A DNA stretch of 64,000 nucleotides from NCBI RefSeq assembly GCF_019977235.1, contig NZ_AP024646.1:2356001-2420000 (forward strand), given 5' to 3'. The stretch's first letter is position 1, and each line of letters begins with the position of its first letter. Shown here piece by piece: positions 43,808 to 53,005 of this stretch. Both the position numbers and the translations under genes were made by a program. This DNA comes from Arthrobacter sp. StoSoilB5 (GTDB taxonomy: Bacteria > Actinomycetota > Actinomycetes > Actinomycetales > Micrococcaceae). Under the pieces are notes generated by a model, which worked only from the letters and a program-made list of their open reading frames with translations, had not been told where the DNA came from and did no database searches.

Positions 43808-44990
43808 GTGACCATGGAAACCACACAGGCGACTGCGTCTCAGACGTTCTCGAAGTTCGTTACCAGCCTGGACCTGAGCGATATACCGACTTCCGCCCAA
43901 CACCGGGCAAAGTTGCACCTACTAGACACCCTGGGGGCCGGGATTGCCGGTTCTGCGTCCCTTGAGGCTGAAGTCAGCCGGTTGGCCTTGGCCCCGACGG
44001 GGCAGGTAGCGCAGGGCGGTTCCGGTGTTCCCCTCGGGGTACCCCCGCGTCCGCCCCCCGCTGCAGGCAGCCTTCATCAACGGCATAGCAGCCCATGCAT
44101 TCGAGCTGGATGACTCAGGCGGCTGCGACCACTCCGGAGCCGTCGTCGTCCCCGCCGAATTGGCCGAGGTGCCCGTAACAGGGGAGCGGCTGGTCCTCGC
44201 CGTCATCGCAGGCTACGAGCTGGGCAGGCGCGTACAAAATGCACTGGGCGGATATGACCACGTCAATAATGCAGGTTGGCACTCCACGGGCGTCTGTGGA
44301 ACGTTCGCGGCCGTAGCCGCAGCAGGCATTGTTCTTGATTTGAATGAGCAGCAGCTCACTTCCGCGATAGGCCTCGCCGGATCCTTCACCGGAGGCACCT
44401 GGGCGTTTATGAGTGACGACACCATGTCTAAAAGACTCCATGTCGGACGCGCCGCGGAGGCCGGCCTCAATTCAGCACTCCTTGCAAGAGCCGGGTTCAC
44501 AGGACCAGCAGACATCTTTTCCGCGCCCTGGGGAAGCTTTTTGAAGCTGTACGGCGGACCCGCAGCAGACGAGTCCGAACTATCCATCGGACTCGGGGAC
44601 AACTGGCTCGTCGAAAACTCTTCGATCAAACCCTATGCCTCCTGCCGGAGCACCCATTCTGCCATTGACGCCTTGCTCCTCCTTAAGAAGGGACACAGGC
44701 TTGAACCCCGATCCATCGAGCAGATCACTGTACATACCAGCGCCCTCATTTTCGACATGTGTGGGGGCCGGGACGTGTCATCCCTCGTCGCAGCACAACT
44801 AAGCATGCCTTTCGCTTTGGCCGCTGCTATGCTGCACGACGGCGTGGCCTTGGAGGACATCACTGCTGAGGGCAGGACCGACCCCGCCATAGCTTCGCTT
44901 ATGGATCGCATCCATTTGAAGGTGGACAACAAGCAGTACGGTGGTTCAGCCGAACCCTTCCTGGAAGTCCAAAAACACCCATGTGAAGTG
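43808..44990 (+). pseudogene. MmgE/PrpD family gene, frameshifted and truncated
   Basis: The N-terminal part (LHLLDTLGAGIAGSASLEAEV) reads in one frame to about 44038 (VPLG). The continuation (YPRVRPPLQAAFINGIAAHAFELDDSGG...DHSGAVVVPA) is in the next frame, near a GGGG run. Homology fades after LEVQKH (about 44980), so the last part of a normal ~450-residue protein is missing. The family includes 2-methylcitrate dehydratase and related lyases; the substrate cannot be told. The frame beyond 44990 is only antisense to the next gene. Confidence 0.8.
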
Positions 44991-45030
44991 GGTACTGGTG
45001 ACGGAGGAGGACGGAGTGCCTCGTGCGACA

Positions 45031-45063
45031 GGGTCCGGGCTGCAAGTCTCGCAGCCCGGACCC
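45031..45063. terminator. Bidirectional terminator-like hairpin
   Basis: A perfect 13-bp inverted repeat (45031-45043 with 45051-45063, 7-nt loop) lies between the truncated MmgE/PrpD gene and the convergent WbsX-type gene. Confidence 0.65.
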
Positions 45064-45125
45064 TTCCCGTAGCAAAACAACGGATCCCTGCACTCACGTT
45101 TAATGGGCGGTGCGCCGAACGGGAT

Positions 45126-46295
45126 TCAGAGTTTGTGGCCTCCGAAGACGCGAAGTATCTCTTCAAGATGGCCGTGGAGATGGACCGTGTCGGGCTCAAG
45201 GTACGTGCCCTCAGTCCACTCGTTCCAGGCGTTAATGGTGACCAGAGGCGAATCGGATTGCTGGGCGAAGGCGCTGGCTCGTTCCAACGCTTTCCCGAAC
45301 TCCGCCGGTGTGGCCTCGGCGATGGTGTTGGTGTGAGGATAGCCTTGGGCCGGGTCGAAGAGATCGGACTGCACCGTGCGGGGCGACGAGTCCCAGCCGA
45401 CCGTGACGTTGGGATAGTAGGGGACACTGTAGCGCGACGCGAGAACTTCCCAACCATCCGCAGCTTCTTCTGCGACCGCAGAATACGGCGTCTCGAGTTC
45501 AGGCAGCTCGACATGGTGAACCCACACATAAGAGGTCGCGCTGTCGAAGCCAAGGGCGGCGACCAGGCCCGGCCCGTCGAAGCCGGCGCTTTCTTGCGGC
45601 AGGACGGTGACATCCTTCACGATGGCGTTCAGATGGAGATCGCCTAGCCCTGCATTAGCGACGCGCTTGCGCAAGTCGTCAAGGGAGGCGCGAGCGGCAT
45701 CAATGCTGCCCAATCCGTGCCCCAACGTAGGAAGGTCGTAAATTTGCAGTACCGGGCGGCCATCGATATGCAAATAACTCGGATGTCCGAAGTACTGGTC
45801 GATCATGTAGTCGGTCGCAGCACGGAACTGGTCGGCATCGAGGCCGCCGTGCTCCTGGATTGTCTGCGGCGTCCCCCGCTTCATGGGGTGAATGTTGGTC
45901 CAGTCGTGGTTTGCCCACATCAATGCGAACTGGATGCCGCCCGCCTCGGCTCGAGGCATGAACCCATCCTCAAGAGCGCGCTGCAGGTAAGGTCGGCCAC
46001 TGTACCAGTACCAGTCGAAGAGAAACGCGTTCACACCGTGCGTCGTGGCCATCGCGATCTTGTCCGCCATGACGGCGGGATCCGCCTCGTCCTCATAACC
46101 GCGCAACGGGATGCGCGGTTGCTGATGACCATCCCAGCGTGGCTCGGCGCGCTTTACCAGTTCCCACTCGGTCCACCCTGTTCCATGCCAGTCCTCATTT
46201 CGGGGATCGACATGATAATTGGGAAAGTAGTAGGCGCCGACAGTCGGGCTAGGTGATGAGGACTTCTTGTCATGCGAAGGTGAGCTATCGGTCAT
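45126..46295 (-). CDS. WbsX/GH99-like protein, copy 1
   Basis: ATG 46295 gives 389 residues; an upstream in-frame extension was judged spurious because it crosses the conserved upstream motif region. Family blocks: VGAYYFPNYHVDPRN, FLFDWYWYSGRPYLQRALE, FALMWANHDWTNIHP, FDSATSYVWVHH, TVGWDSSPRT, and TINAWNEWTEGTYLEPD at the end. WbsX proteins occur in glycan loci, and the fold is that of GH99-like hydrolases or transferases; a predicted role is cleavage or transfer of a side sugar. Paralogue of 47830-49011. No signal peptide, so cytoplasmic. Confidence 0.85.
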   Translation of the reverse strand: MTDSSPSHDKKSSSPSPTVGAYYFPNYHVDPRNEDWHGTGWTEWELVKRAEPRWDGHQQPRIPLRGYEDEADPAVMADKIAMATTHGVNAFLFDWYWYSGRPYLQRALEDGFMPRAEAGGIQFALMWANHDWTNIHPMKRGTPQTIQEHGGLDADQFRAATDYMIDQYFGHPSYLHIDGRPVLQIYDLPTLGHGLGSIDAARASLDDLRKRVANAGLGDLHLNAIVKDVTVLPQESAGFDGPGLVAALGFDSATSYVWVHHVELPELETPYSAVAEEAADGWEVLASRYSVPYYPNVTVGWDSSPRTVQSDLFDPAQGYPHTNTIAEATPAEFGKALERASAFAQQSDSPLVTINAWNEWTEGTYLEPDTVHLHGHLEEILRVFGGHKL

Positions 46296-46764
46296 ACGTA
46301 CGAGGCTATAGAGCCTGTAGTTGGGGCCGTTAGGCAATGGAGTGGGTGAAAGTAGGACAAAGTTGTCGTCAGCTGCCACGCTCAGGGCACAAGCCGCACG
46401 AGGGTCCTGTCAGCAAACCCGCAGCCAATGCACCTGTAGCGGCAGACCCTCACCAGCAGCGTCGGAGGCCGCCAGCCCAATCGTCAGTGCGCGAGGGGCC
46501 GCGCGACCGTGCCGCGAGCGATGCCATGCGCACCACCAGTCCTCCGGATCAACAACACGGCATTCCAACACCGCCAGGCCCGATCACTGGATCGGCCGAG
46601 AGCCTGCACAGGGACGGAGAACTCGAATCATCTCCGGCGGTCTGACCGTGACCCGTGAGTCTTCGTCGGTGTCCGAACTCCGCTCGGTCGAGCCGAGCCT
46701 TCTTTGAATGGGACGGATCTTTCTGGGTCCAGTTCCTGATATCAGGAGCTCAGGCTTCGCCGCT
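46296..46764. other. Intergenic stretch between WbsX copy 1 and the AraC gene
   Basis: Holds the shared upstream motif at 46346-46367. No gene recognised in the rest. Confidence 0.4.
46346..46367 (-). promoter_or_regulatory. Motif shared by both WbsX-type genes (site 1)
   Basis: Read in the direction of the gene: CAACTTTGTCCTACTTTC, about 50 bp before the WbsX copy 1 start. The same motif with one change is at 47704-47721, in the same orientation relative to WbsX copy 2. Confidence 0.6.
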
Positions 46765-47727
46765 TCAGTCCTCAGAAGCCAAATCAAAACGTGCACCGCT
46801 CGTGGGCAGGTTGGGCTCAGGGGAGTGATAGCGGTTTTCACCTGTGACTGCGCGCTTCCTGTACGCAGAAGGGCTAAGACCATACGCACTCTTGAATCGC
46901 TGAGCGAAGTAGCTGGCATCATCCCATCCAAGCCGTGCCCCCAACTGTGCGATCGGCTCGTCGGTTTGAACTAGCAGCCGCGCTGCAGCCTGCGCCCGCA
47001 ACCGGTTCAAGTACGCGATTGGCGGTACCCCGAGGTCGCGTTGGAACAATCGCACGAGATGCGTGCGTTCCGTGCAACTCGCGTTGGCCAATTCCGCCAG
47101 CGTCCAACTGTGACCAGGTTCGTCCTCCATCATCTTTACAGCTCCAGAGACGGCAGGATGGAGGGGGATACGACGGCCTGTCCCGCGGTCTGCAGACCAG
47201 GCACGGTTGAGGATATCCAGGTAAATCAAAAGGTGCCCAATAACCTGAATACGTGAGCGCCGTCCGGAACTGACATCGCTCATGCTGTACAACTGAGCAA
47301 TTACCAGGCTGAGGTCGTGGGGATCCAACTGGATGCGTTGCGGCAGTGTCAGGCTCGATGTGCTGATCGACTGCATCAGCGGCAGCTCGGCGTCGAGGAA
47401 CGACAAGGTGCTGTCGATAAGGTCCGGTGCGACAAAACAGTCGAAGACCACCAGGTCCTCGCATTCGCCGTAGGCATGCCACTGGTTGGGCGGCACGATC
47501 ACAGCGCTCCCTGGCTGAATCGGATAGTCACCGTCGGCCGCAATGTGAAGGCCACTGCCTTGGGTGACCAGTGCTATCTCGAAAAAGTCGTGATCGTGCG
47601 CAGCAACGCCGCCGTCGAGTCTGTGGCGGTCCGCCCAGACGGGCAGACCATCCGGATTGAACACGAGCGCCGCCTCATAACGCGGCTTTCGTCGAATGGA
47701 TGTCAATTTTGTCCTACTTTCCCTCAA
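46765..47727 (-). CDS. AraC-family transcriptional regulator
   Basis: Up to 320 residues. N-terminal cupin arm (HDHDFFEIALVTQGSGLHI, GSAVIVPPNQWHAYG). C-terminal double helix-turn-helix: WTLAELANASCTERTHLVRLF and IAQLGARLGWDDASYFAQRF, then the AYGLSPSAYRKR ending. The start is uncertain: TTG 47727, TTG 47706 or a GTG a little further in; the first two overlap the shared motif at 47704-47721, which would allow autoregulation. It lies between the two WbsX-type genes and probably controls both in response to a sugar. Confidence 0.88.
   Translation of the reverse strand: MRESRTKLTSIRRKPRYEAALVFNPDGLPVWADRHRLDGGVAAHDHDFFEIALVTQGSGLHIAADGDYPIQPGSAVIVPPNQWHAYGECEDLVVFDCFVAPDLIDSTLSFLDAELPLMQSISTSSLTLPQRIQLDPHDLSLVIAQLYSMSDVSSGRRSRIQVIGHLLIYLDILNRAWSADRGTGRRIPLHPAVSGAVKMMEDEPGHSWTLAELANASCTERTHLVRLFQRDLGVPPIAYLNRLRAQAAARLLVQTDEPIAQLGARLGWDDASYFAQRFKSAYGLSPSAYRKRAVTGENRYHSPEPNLPTSGARFDLASED
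47704..47721 (+). promoter_or_regulatory. Motif shared by both WbsX-type genes (site 2)
   Basis: CAATTTTGTCCTACTTTC, 17 of 18 bases as at site 1, about 108 bp before the WbsX copy 2 start and at the beginning of the AraC gene. Candidate AraC operator. Confidence 0.6.
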
Positions 47728-47829
47728 CCCGCACCCGTGCGGACTGGATTTAAATTCAATAACATCACAATACTGACCTAAAGACGAGGGTTTATTCGTC
47801 CATCATCAACGCGGCAATGGAGGCCATTC

Positions 47830-49011
47830 ATGAACGGGAATGATGCGACTATTGCCGCATATTACTTTCCCAACTACCACATCGACCCGCGAAATGAGAA
47901 GTGGCATGGCAGAGGTTGGACGGAGTGGGAGTTGCTGAAACGGGCGACTCCACGCTTCGCTGGACACCAGCAGCCTCGCGTTCCCCTCCACGGCTACGAG
48001 GATGAGGCCGACCCTGCAGTAATGGAGGGCAAGATCGCCCTGGCAACGGCGCACGGCGTGGATGCATTCATTTTCGACTGGTATTGGTATGCCGATCGTC
48101 CGTTCCTCGAACGCCCACTGGAGGAAGCGTTCATGCCAAATGCCGGCGCCCACGATATGAAGTTTGCGATCATGTGGGCGAATCACGACTTGGTTAACAT
48201 TCATCCGTGGAAGACGGCTACACCGGCCACCAGACTGGAGTCAGGCCGTGTCGACGCGGATCAGTTCGAAGCTTCGACAGACTATCTCTTGGAGCGGTAC
48301 TTGAGCCATCCAGCATATTTGCGGCTCGATGGCCGGCCGTACCTTTCGATCTACTCGTTGACCACACTTCTGGAAGGTCTCGGCGGTGTTGGTCCCACGA
48401 AGGACGCGCTGCAGGGTCTTCGACACCGGGCAGCCAGGGCCGGACATCCTGAGATCCATCTCAACGCGATTGCAGGGGAAGGCTCCACTTTCGGGCAGGA
48501 CCTGTCCGCTTGGAGTGAGGCGCGGCTGATCAACGGCCTTGGTTTCGATAGCGTGACGTCCTATGTCTGGGTGCACCACTACCCTATGCAAAAGCTGCAA
48601 ACCCCCTACATTGAGATGCTCGAACAAGCTGAGAAGGGCTGGGAGACGAACTCAGCACGGTACGACGTACCGTACTTCCCCAATGTCACAGTCGGCTGGG
48701 ACCCGTCGCCTCGAACTGTCCAGTCCGACGTATATGACCCGAGCCTGGGCTACCCGCACACCAATATCCTCTCGGATGCCAATCCGGAGCAATTCCGACG
48801 CGCATTGGAGAAAGTCCGCAACTTCGTGGAAAACAACAAGCTTCCATTAGTGACCATCAACGCGTGGAACGAATGGACCGAGGGTAGCTACCTTGAACCG
48901 GATACGCTTCACGGCACCGGGTATCTGGAGCAGATCCGAAGCGTCTTCGGGAACGCGCTTGGCTCAGCGTTGAATACCGCTTCGGCACAATTTCCTTCCC
49001 ATCTGGAGTGA
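47830..49011 (+). CDS. WbsX/GH99-like protein, copy 2
   Basis: 393 residues; ATG after GGAGG. Same family blocks as copy 1 (AAYYFPNYHIDPRN, FIFDWYWYADRPFLERPLE, IMWANHDLVNIHP, FDSVTSYVWVHH, TINAWNEWTEGSYLEPD). The two proteins are similar over their full length, so they arose by duplication around the AraC gene. Cytoplasmic. Probably acts on the oligosaccharide also attacked by the rhamnosidase downstream. Confidence 0.85.
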   Translation: MNGNDATIAAYYFPNYHIDPRNEKWHGRGWTEWELLKRATPRFAGHQQPRVPLHGYEDEADPAVMEGKIALATAHGVDAFIFDWYWYADRPFLERPLEEAFMPNAGAHDMKFAIMWANHDLVNIHPWKTATPATRLESGRVDADQFEASTDYLLERYLSHPAYLRLDGRPYLSIYSLTTLLEGLGGVGPTKDALQGLRHRAARAGHPEIHLNAIAGEGSTFGQDLSAWSEARLINGLGFDSVTSYVWVHHYPMQKLQTPYIEMLEQAEKGWETNSARYDVPYFPNVTVGWDPSPRTVQSDVYDPSLGYPHTNILSDANPEQFRRALEKVRNFVENNKLPLVTINAWNEWTEGSYLEPDTLHGTGYLEQIRSVFGNALGSALNTASAQFPSHLE

Positions 49012-49124
49012 GCGTCCTGGGCATTCCGGCGAGCCCGGGGCGGTGGCTCTCACTTTCGTGCGACCCCAATCTTGATTAATGCCGGAGGCTTGGACCCGCG
49101 GCCACCCTTTCACTGGAGGTACAT

Positions 49125-50180
49125 ATGAATTTTCCTGAATTACACGAACGCGACCTGAGCACCCGACAGCATAGGCCTGAGACCTTGCTGGTTATGGGCA
49201 ACGATGTGGTGGGGTGGCAGTTTGGTGCGGCGGAGCTGGCTCGGCTTCATAAAACTGCCAGTGTTGGGACGCCTGTGGTGACCGATGAGCTGGGGTCGGC
49301 TGGTGTCCGTGCCCGTCTTGCCGAGGTTGAGGTGCTGATTACGTCCTGGGGATGCCCGCCGCTTGATAAAGCGGTTCTGGATGCTGCCCCGCGTCTTCGG
49401 GCGGTCCTGCATGCGGCCGGAAGCGTGCGGGGGCACGTGGGTGAGGCGGTGTTTGAGCGTGGTCTCCTGGTCACGACCGCCGCGGGTGTCAACGCCGAGC
49501 CGGTAGCGCAGTACACGGTGGCAGCTGTGCTGTGGGCGTTGAAGAAGGTCCCGTTCCTCGCGCAGGACGCCCGCCGGTTCCGCCAGGACGTGTCGTATCG
49601 TGACCGGCACGGCGAGCTGAGCGGCTACGGACGCACGGTGGTAGTAGTGGGCTTCTCCCGGATTGGCCGGCGGGTTGTTGATCTGCTGGGCAGGCTGGAG
49701 ACCGGTAACACGATTTTGGTGGTGGACCCGTACGCGGACCCTGCCGAAGTCATGGCGGCGGGCGCCGAACCGGCAGTTCTGGCCGATGCCCTCTCGCGTG
49801 CGGATGTCCTGTCGTTGCATGCGCCGGCCCTGCCGGAGACGCGGCACATGATCGGGTCGGCGGAGCTTGCGCTGCTTCGGCCGGGAGCGACGCTGATCAA
49901 CACTGCCCGCGGGTCGCTGGTGGACACCGCGGCTCTGGAACGGGCGTGTGCCACGGGCCGGCTGGACGCCATTCTGGACGTCACCGACCCCGAACCCCTG
50001 CCTGCGGAATCGCCGTTCTATGACCTTCCGAACGTCGTCCTGACCCCGCATGTGGCGGGCTCGATGGGCTCAGAGACTCGGAGGATGACACATGCAGTAC
50101 TCACCGAACTTGAACGGTACGCCACTGGGCTGCCCCCACTCAGCCCGATTACCAGGGAAACACTGGCCCTACAGGCCTGA
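49125..50180 (+). CDS. D-isomer-specific 2-hydroxyacid dehydrogenase family protein
   Basis: 351 residues; ATG after GGAGG. Rossmann VVVVGFSRIGRRVVDLLG, catalytic INTARGSLVDTAAL, and DVTDPEPLP followed by LTPHVAGS. Paralogue of the enzyme at 15505-16521: the N-terminal LITSWGCPPLDKAVLDAAPRL matches LITGWGAPTIDVSVLDAAPHL there. Its repeated association with glycan-degradation genes suggests a step on a sugar-derived keto or hydroxy acid. Confidence 0.86.
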   Translation: MNFPELHERDLSTRQHRPETLLVMGNDVVGWQFGAAELARLHKTASVGTPVVTDELGSAGVRARLAEVEVLITSWGCPPLDKAVLDAAPRLRAVLHAAGSVRGHVGEAVFERGLLVTTAAGVNAEPVAQYTVAAVLWALKKVPFLAQDARRFRQDVSYRDRHGELSGYGRTVVVVGFSRIGRRVVDLLGRLETGNTILVVDPYADPAEVMAAGAEPAVLADALSRADVLSLHAPALPETRHMIGSAELALLRPGATLINTARGSLVDTAALERACATGRLDAILDVTDPEPLPAESPFYDLPNVVLTPHVAGSMGSETRRMTHAVLTELERYATGLPPLSPITRETLALQA

Positions 50181-50270
50181 GTGCCCCCAGGCTTCCCAAC
50201 CATCCGGACGGTACTGCCTATAGACGGCAGTCAAGATATTCAAAGTAACCTTCCAACGCAATGGAGCACG

Positions 50271-52571
50271 ATGATGACTTCCTGGCATGCCCGACTGGTT
50301 TCTTCTGATGTTGATTTTGGTGGTGCCCCGCTGTTGCGCGGGGAGTTCCTCCTTGAGGAGGGACATGGGGAGGTTCTCTCGGCGACCCTGTTCGTGTCCG
50401 CGCTTGGTGTGGTTGAGGCGTGGGTGAACGGGAAGAAGGCTTCGGAGGACTTGCTGACGCCGGGGTGGTCGGCTTATGAGTGGCGGGTCCGGTATGCGGA
50501 GCTGGATGTGACCGCGTTGGTGGGGCCGACGACGGTGCTGGGCCTTGCGCTGGGTAATGGCTGGTACCGGGGGAGGTTGACGTGGACTGGCGCGTCGGCG
50601 TTGTACGGGGATGAGTTGGCCGGGTTCGCGGAGTTGCGGGTGCGGTTCGCGGATGGGCATGTGCAGGTGTTCGGGACGGATTCCTCCTGGAGCGCGGGGG
50701 CGTCGGCTACGACTTCGAATGACCTTTATGACGGGCAGGATATTGATGCCCGGAAGTACGACGACGGTTGGCTGGCTCCCGGGTTCGCCTCACCTGAGTG
50801 GGTGGGCGTGCTTGTGCTCGACGACGACCTGTCCCGCCTTGAGCCGTATGTTGGTCCGCCGGTGCGGAAGCAGATGGAGCTGGAGCCGGTGAGGGTTTGG
50901 GAGTCCCCGTCGGGCCGTGTGCTTGTGGACTTTGGTCAGAACGTAGTCGGGTGGGTGCGGACCGAAGTTGTCGGGCAGGAAGGTGCTGTGGTGACGTTGC
51001 GGCACGCTGAGGTTCTGGACCATGGGGAACTGGGCACGCGGCCGCTGCGTACGGCGGAGGCGACGGACCGGTTCACGCTTTCGGGCCGGGCGGATGTGTT
51101 CGAGCCGTCGTTTACGTTCCACGGCTTCCAGTATGTCGAGGTCGCGGGTTGGCCCGGCGGTGCCGGGGCGTTGCAGTCCCATGGTGGGCTGACCGCCGTC
51201 GTAGTTTCATCCGAACTGCGCAGGACGGGTAGGTTTGAAACGTCGAACCGGCTCGTGAACAAGCTGCATGAGAATACGGTGTGGGGGATGCGGGGAAACT
51301 TTGTTGATGTGCCCACGGACTGTCCGCAGCGCGATGAGCGGTTGGGGTGGACCGGGGACATCGCGGCGTTCGCCCCCAGCGCGTGCTTTCTCTTCGACTC
51401 CCAGGGCTTCTTACGCGACTGGCTGCGTGATCTGACTCTAGAGCAGCAGCACCAGGACGGCATTGTGCCCTTTGTGGTCCCGGATGTACTCAAGTACGTT
51501 AACCATTCGGCGGAGCTGCCAGATCCGGTAACCACAGCCTTGTGGAGCGACGCGGCCGTGTGGGTGCCTTGGGCGCTCTGGCAGGCCTACGGTGACAGGA
51601 GGGTGCTCGAGGAGGCGTTTCCCTCGATGCTTTCCCACGCCAGGCGTTTAGGTCAGTTGCTCTCGCCGAACGGGCTCTGGGACACGGGGTTTCAGTTCGG
51701 TGACTGGCTGGATCCGGACGCGGCCCCTGAGCAGCCCGCGGAGGCGAAAGCGGACCGGCACGTGGTCGCCACGCTCTGTGCGTACCGGACCGCGGACCTT
51801 CTCGCGCGCATTGCCCAGGTCCTTGGCGACGCGTCCGCGGCCGCCGAGTTCGGTGCCATGGCCGACGGACTGCGCGCCGCATTCAACGAGCACTATGTCC
51901 AAGGCGGGGTGGTTAAGAGCGACTGCACAACTGTGTACGCCCTTGCAATCGTTTTCGGGATCCTGAACCAGGCCGACGTCGAGTTTGCCGGTGACCGGCT
52001 GGCCGGACTCGTCGAGGCCGCCGGGCACCGGATCTCGACCAGGTTCGCCGGCACCCCGTTCGTCACCGATGCCCTCACTGCCACAGGGCATTTGGACACC
52101 GCGTACCTGCTGCTGCTGCAGACAGAATGCCCGTCGTGGCTGTACTCGGTAACCAAGGGCGCCACGACTATCTGGGAGCGGTGGGACTCGATGCTCCCGG
52201 ACGGGACCATCAACCCCGGCGACATGACGAGCTTCAACCATTACGCCCTCGGCGCGGTCGTGGACTGGCTGCACCGTTGTGTCGGTGGTCTGGCGCCGCT
52301 GGAGCCGGGCTACCGCCGCATCCTGGTCGCCCCCCAGCCAGGCGGCGGGCTCACCTGGGCCAAGACAACTCTTGAGACTCTGCACGGACTCGTGTGTGTC
52401 CGGTGGGAGGTCATCCGTGAGGATGAGTTGCATCTCGTTCTCGTGATCCCCGCGGGTACCGAGGCTGTTCTGCGTGTCCCTGGCGCAGCGGATGAGGTCC
52501 TTGCTGCAGGAGCCCATGAACGGCGCTTTCCGTGGAAGTCCAAGGCTTCAGTCCTTGCAGTGGGGGTATGA
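50271..52571 (+). CDS. Alpha-L-rhamnosidase, GH78
   Basis: 766 residues from ATG 50271; the frame is open to GTG 50181, which has no RBS. Domains in order: N-terminal beta-sandwich (VNGKKASEDLLTPGW, ALGNGWYRG), concanavalin-like domain (VRVWESPSGRVLVDFGQNVVGWV), six-hairpin catalytic barrel (DVPTDCPQRDERLGWTGD near 370, with acidic residues; GATTIWERWDSM near 650), and C-terminal beta-sandwich. No signal peptide, so it hydrolyses terminal rhamnose from imported oligosaccharides. This links the second locus to rhamnose-containing glycans. Confidence 0.93.
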   Translation: MMTSWHARLVSSDVDFGGAPLLRGEFLLEEGHGEVLSATLFVSALGVVEAWVNGKKASEDLLTPGWSAYEWRVRYAELDVTALVGPTTVLGLALGNGWYRGRLTWTGASALYGDELAGFAELRVRFADGHVQVFGTDSSWSAGASATTSNDLYDGQDIDARKYDDGWLAPGFASPEWVGVLVLDDDLSRLEPYVGPPVRKQMELEPVRVWESPSGRVLVDFGQNVVGWVRTEVVGQEGAVVTLRHAEVLDHGELGTRPLRTAEATDRFTLSGRADVFEPSFTFHGFQYVEVAGWPGGAGALQSHGGLTAVVVSSELRRTGRFETSNRLVNKLHENTVWGMRGNFVDVPTDCPQRDERLGWTGDIAAFAPSACFLFDSQGFLRDWLRDLTLEQQHQDGIVPFVVPDVLKYVNHSAELPDPVTTALWSDAAVWVPWALWQAYGDRRVLEEAFPSMLSHARRLGQLLSPNGLWDTGFQFGDWLDPDAAPEQPAEAKADRHVVATLCAYRTADLLARIAQVLGDASAAAEFGAMADGLRAAFNEHYVQGGVVKSDCTTVYALAIVFGILNQADVEFAGDRLAGLVEAAGHRISTRFAGTPFVTDALTATGHLDTAYLLLLQTECPSWLYSVTKGATTIWERWDSMLPDGTINPGDMTSFNHYALGAVVDWLHRCVGGLAPLEPGYRRILVAPQPGGGLTWAKTTLETLHGLVCVRWEVIREDELHLVLVIPAGTEAVLRVPGAADEVLAAGAHERRFPWKSKASVLAVGV

Positions 52572-52861
52572 CGTCCATGATCCCAACCGGGTCCGGCACT
52601 GTTGAACTGGCCGACGCGGCAGCCACCGGCTCACACCCGGCCATCGAATCCTGTGATGGGATAAGGTCTGGCGACCGGATCGAGGCCCGTCGAGGGGGCG
52701 TGCTCTACTTCTCAGCGCGCGTCACTGAGCTGATGCCTCAATTTGACCTATTCTGGGCAACCGACGACCACGGTGAGCGGCGCATCGTGGAATTTCAGGA
52801 ATACAGCGTCAGTTTGGTCCACTCCAGCGAACTCGGTGAGCAATTGTGGGAGCGGCCATGA
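52568..52861 (+). CDS. Small hypothetical protein coupled to the rhamnosidase
   Basis: ATG overlaps the rhamnosidase stop (ATGA, 52568-52571) and gives 97 residues. The segment GDRIEARRGGVLYFSARVTEL followed by FWATDDHGERRIVEFQEY looks like genuine protein and resembles small actinobacterial hypotheticals; no family name or function is known to me. Confidence 0.55.
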   Translation: MTSMIPTGSGTVELADAAATGSHPAIESCDGIRSGDRIEARRGGVLYFSARVTELMPQFDLFWATDDHGERRIVEFQEYSVSLVHSSELGEQLWERP

Positions 52862-53005
52862 GTATCCTGCGCTCTCCATTGTTTTCCTCGATGAGCCATG
52901 TGGGCCGGCTCTGCGGCGTGAGAACGGATAATCGTTTTTGCATGCCCTTGCCGGCAGATAGCCGATTAAGCGGGGACCTGGCCAGATGCGTTCGGCGAGC
53001 GGAGG

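Noticed and set aside
44990..45647. Continuation of the MmgE/PrpD frame to 45647
   Set aside because: After 44990 the frame is antisense to WbsX copy 1 and no longer matches the family.
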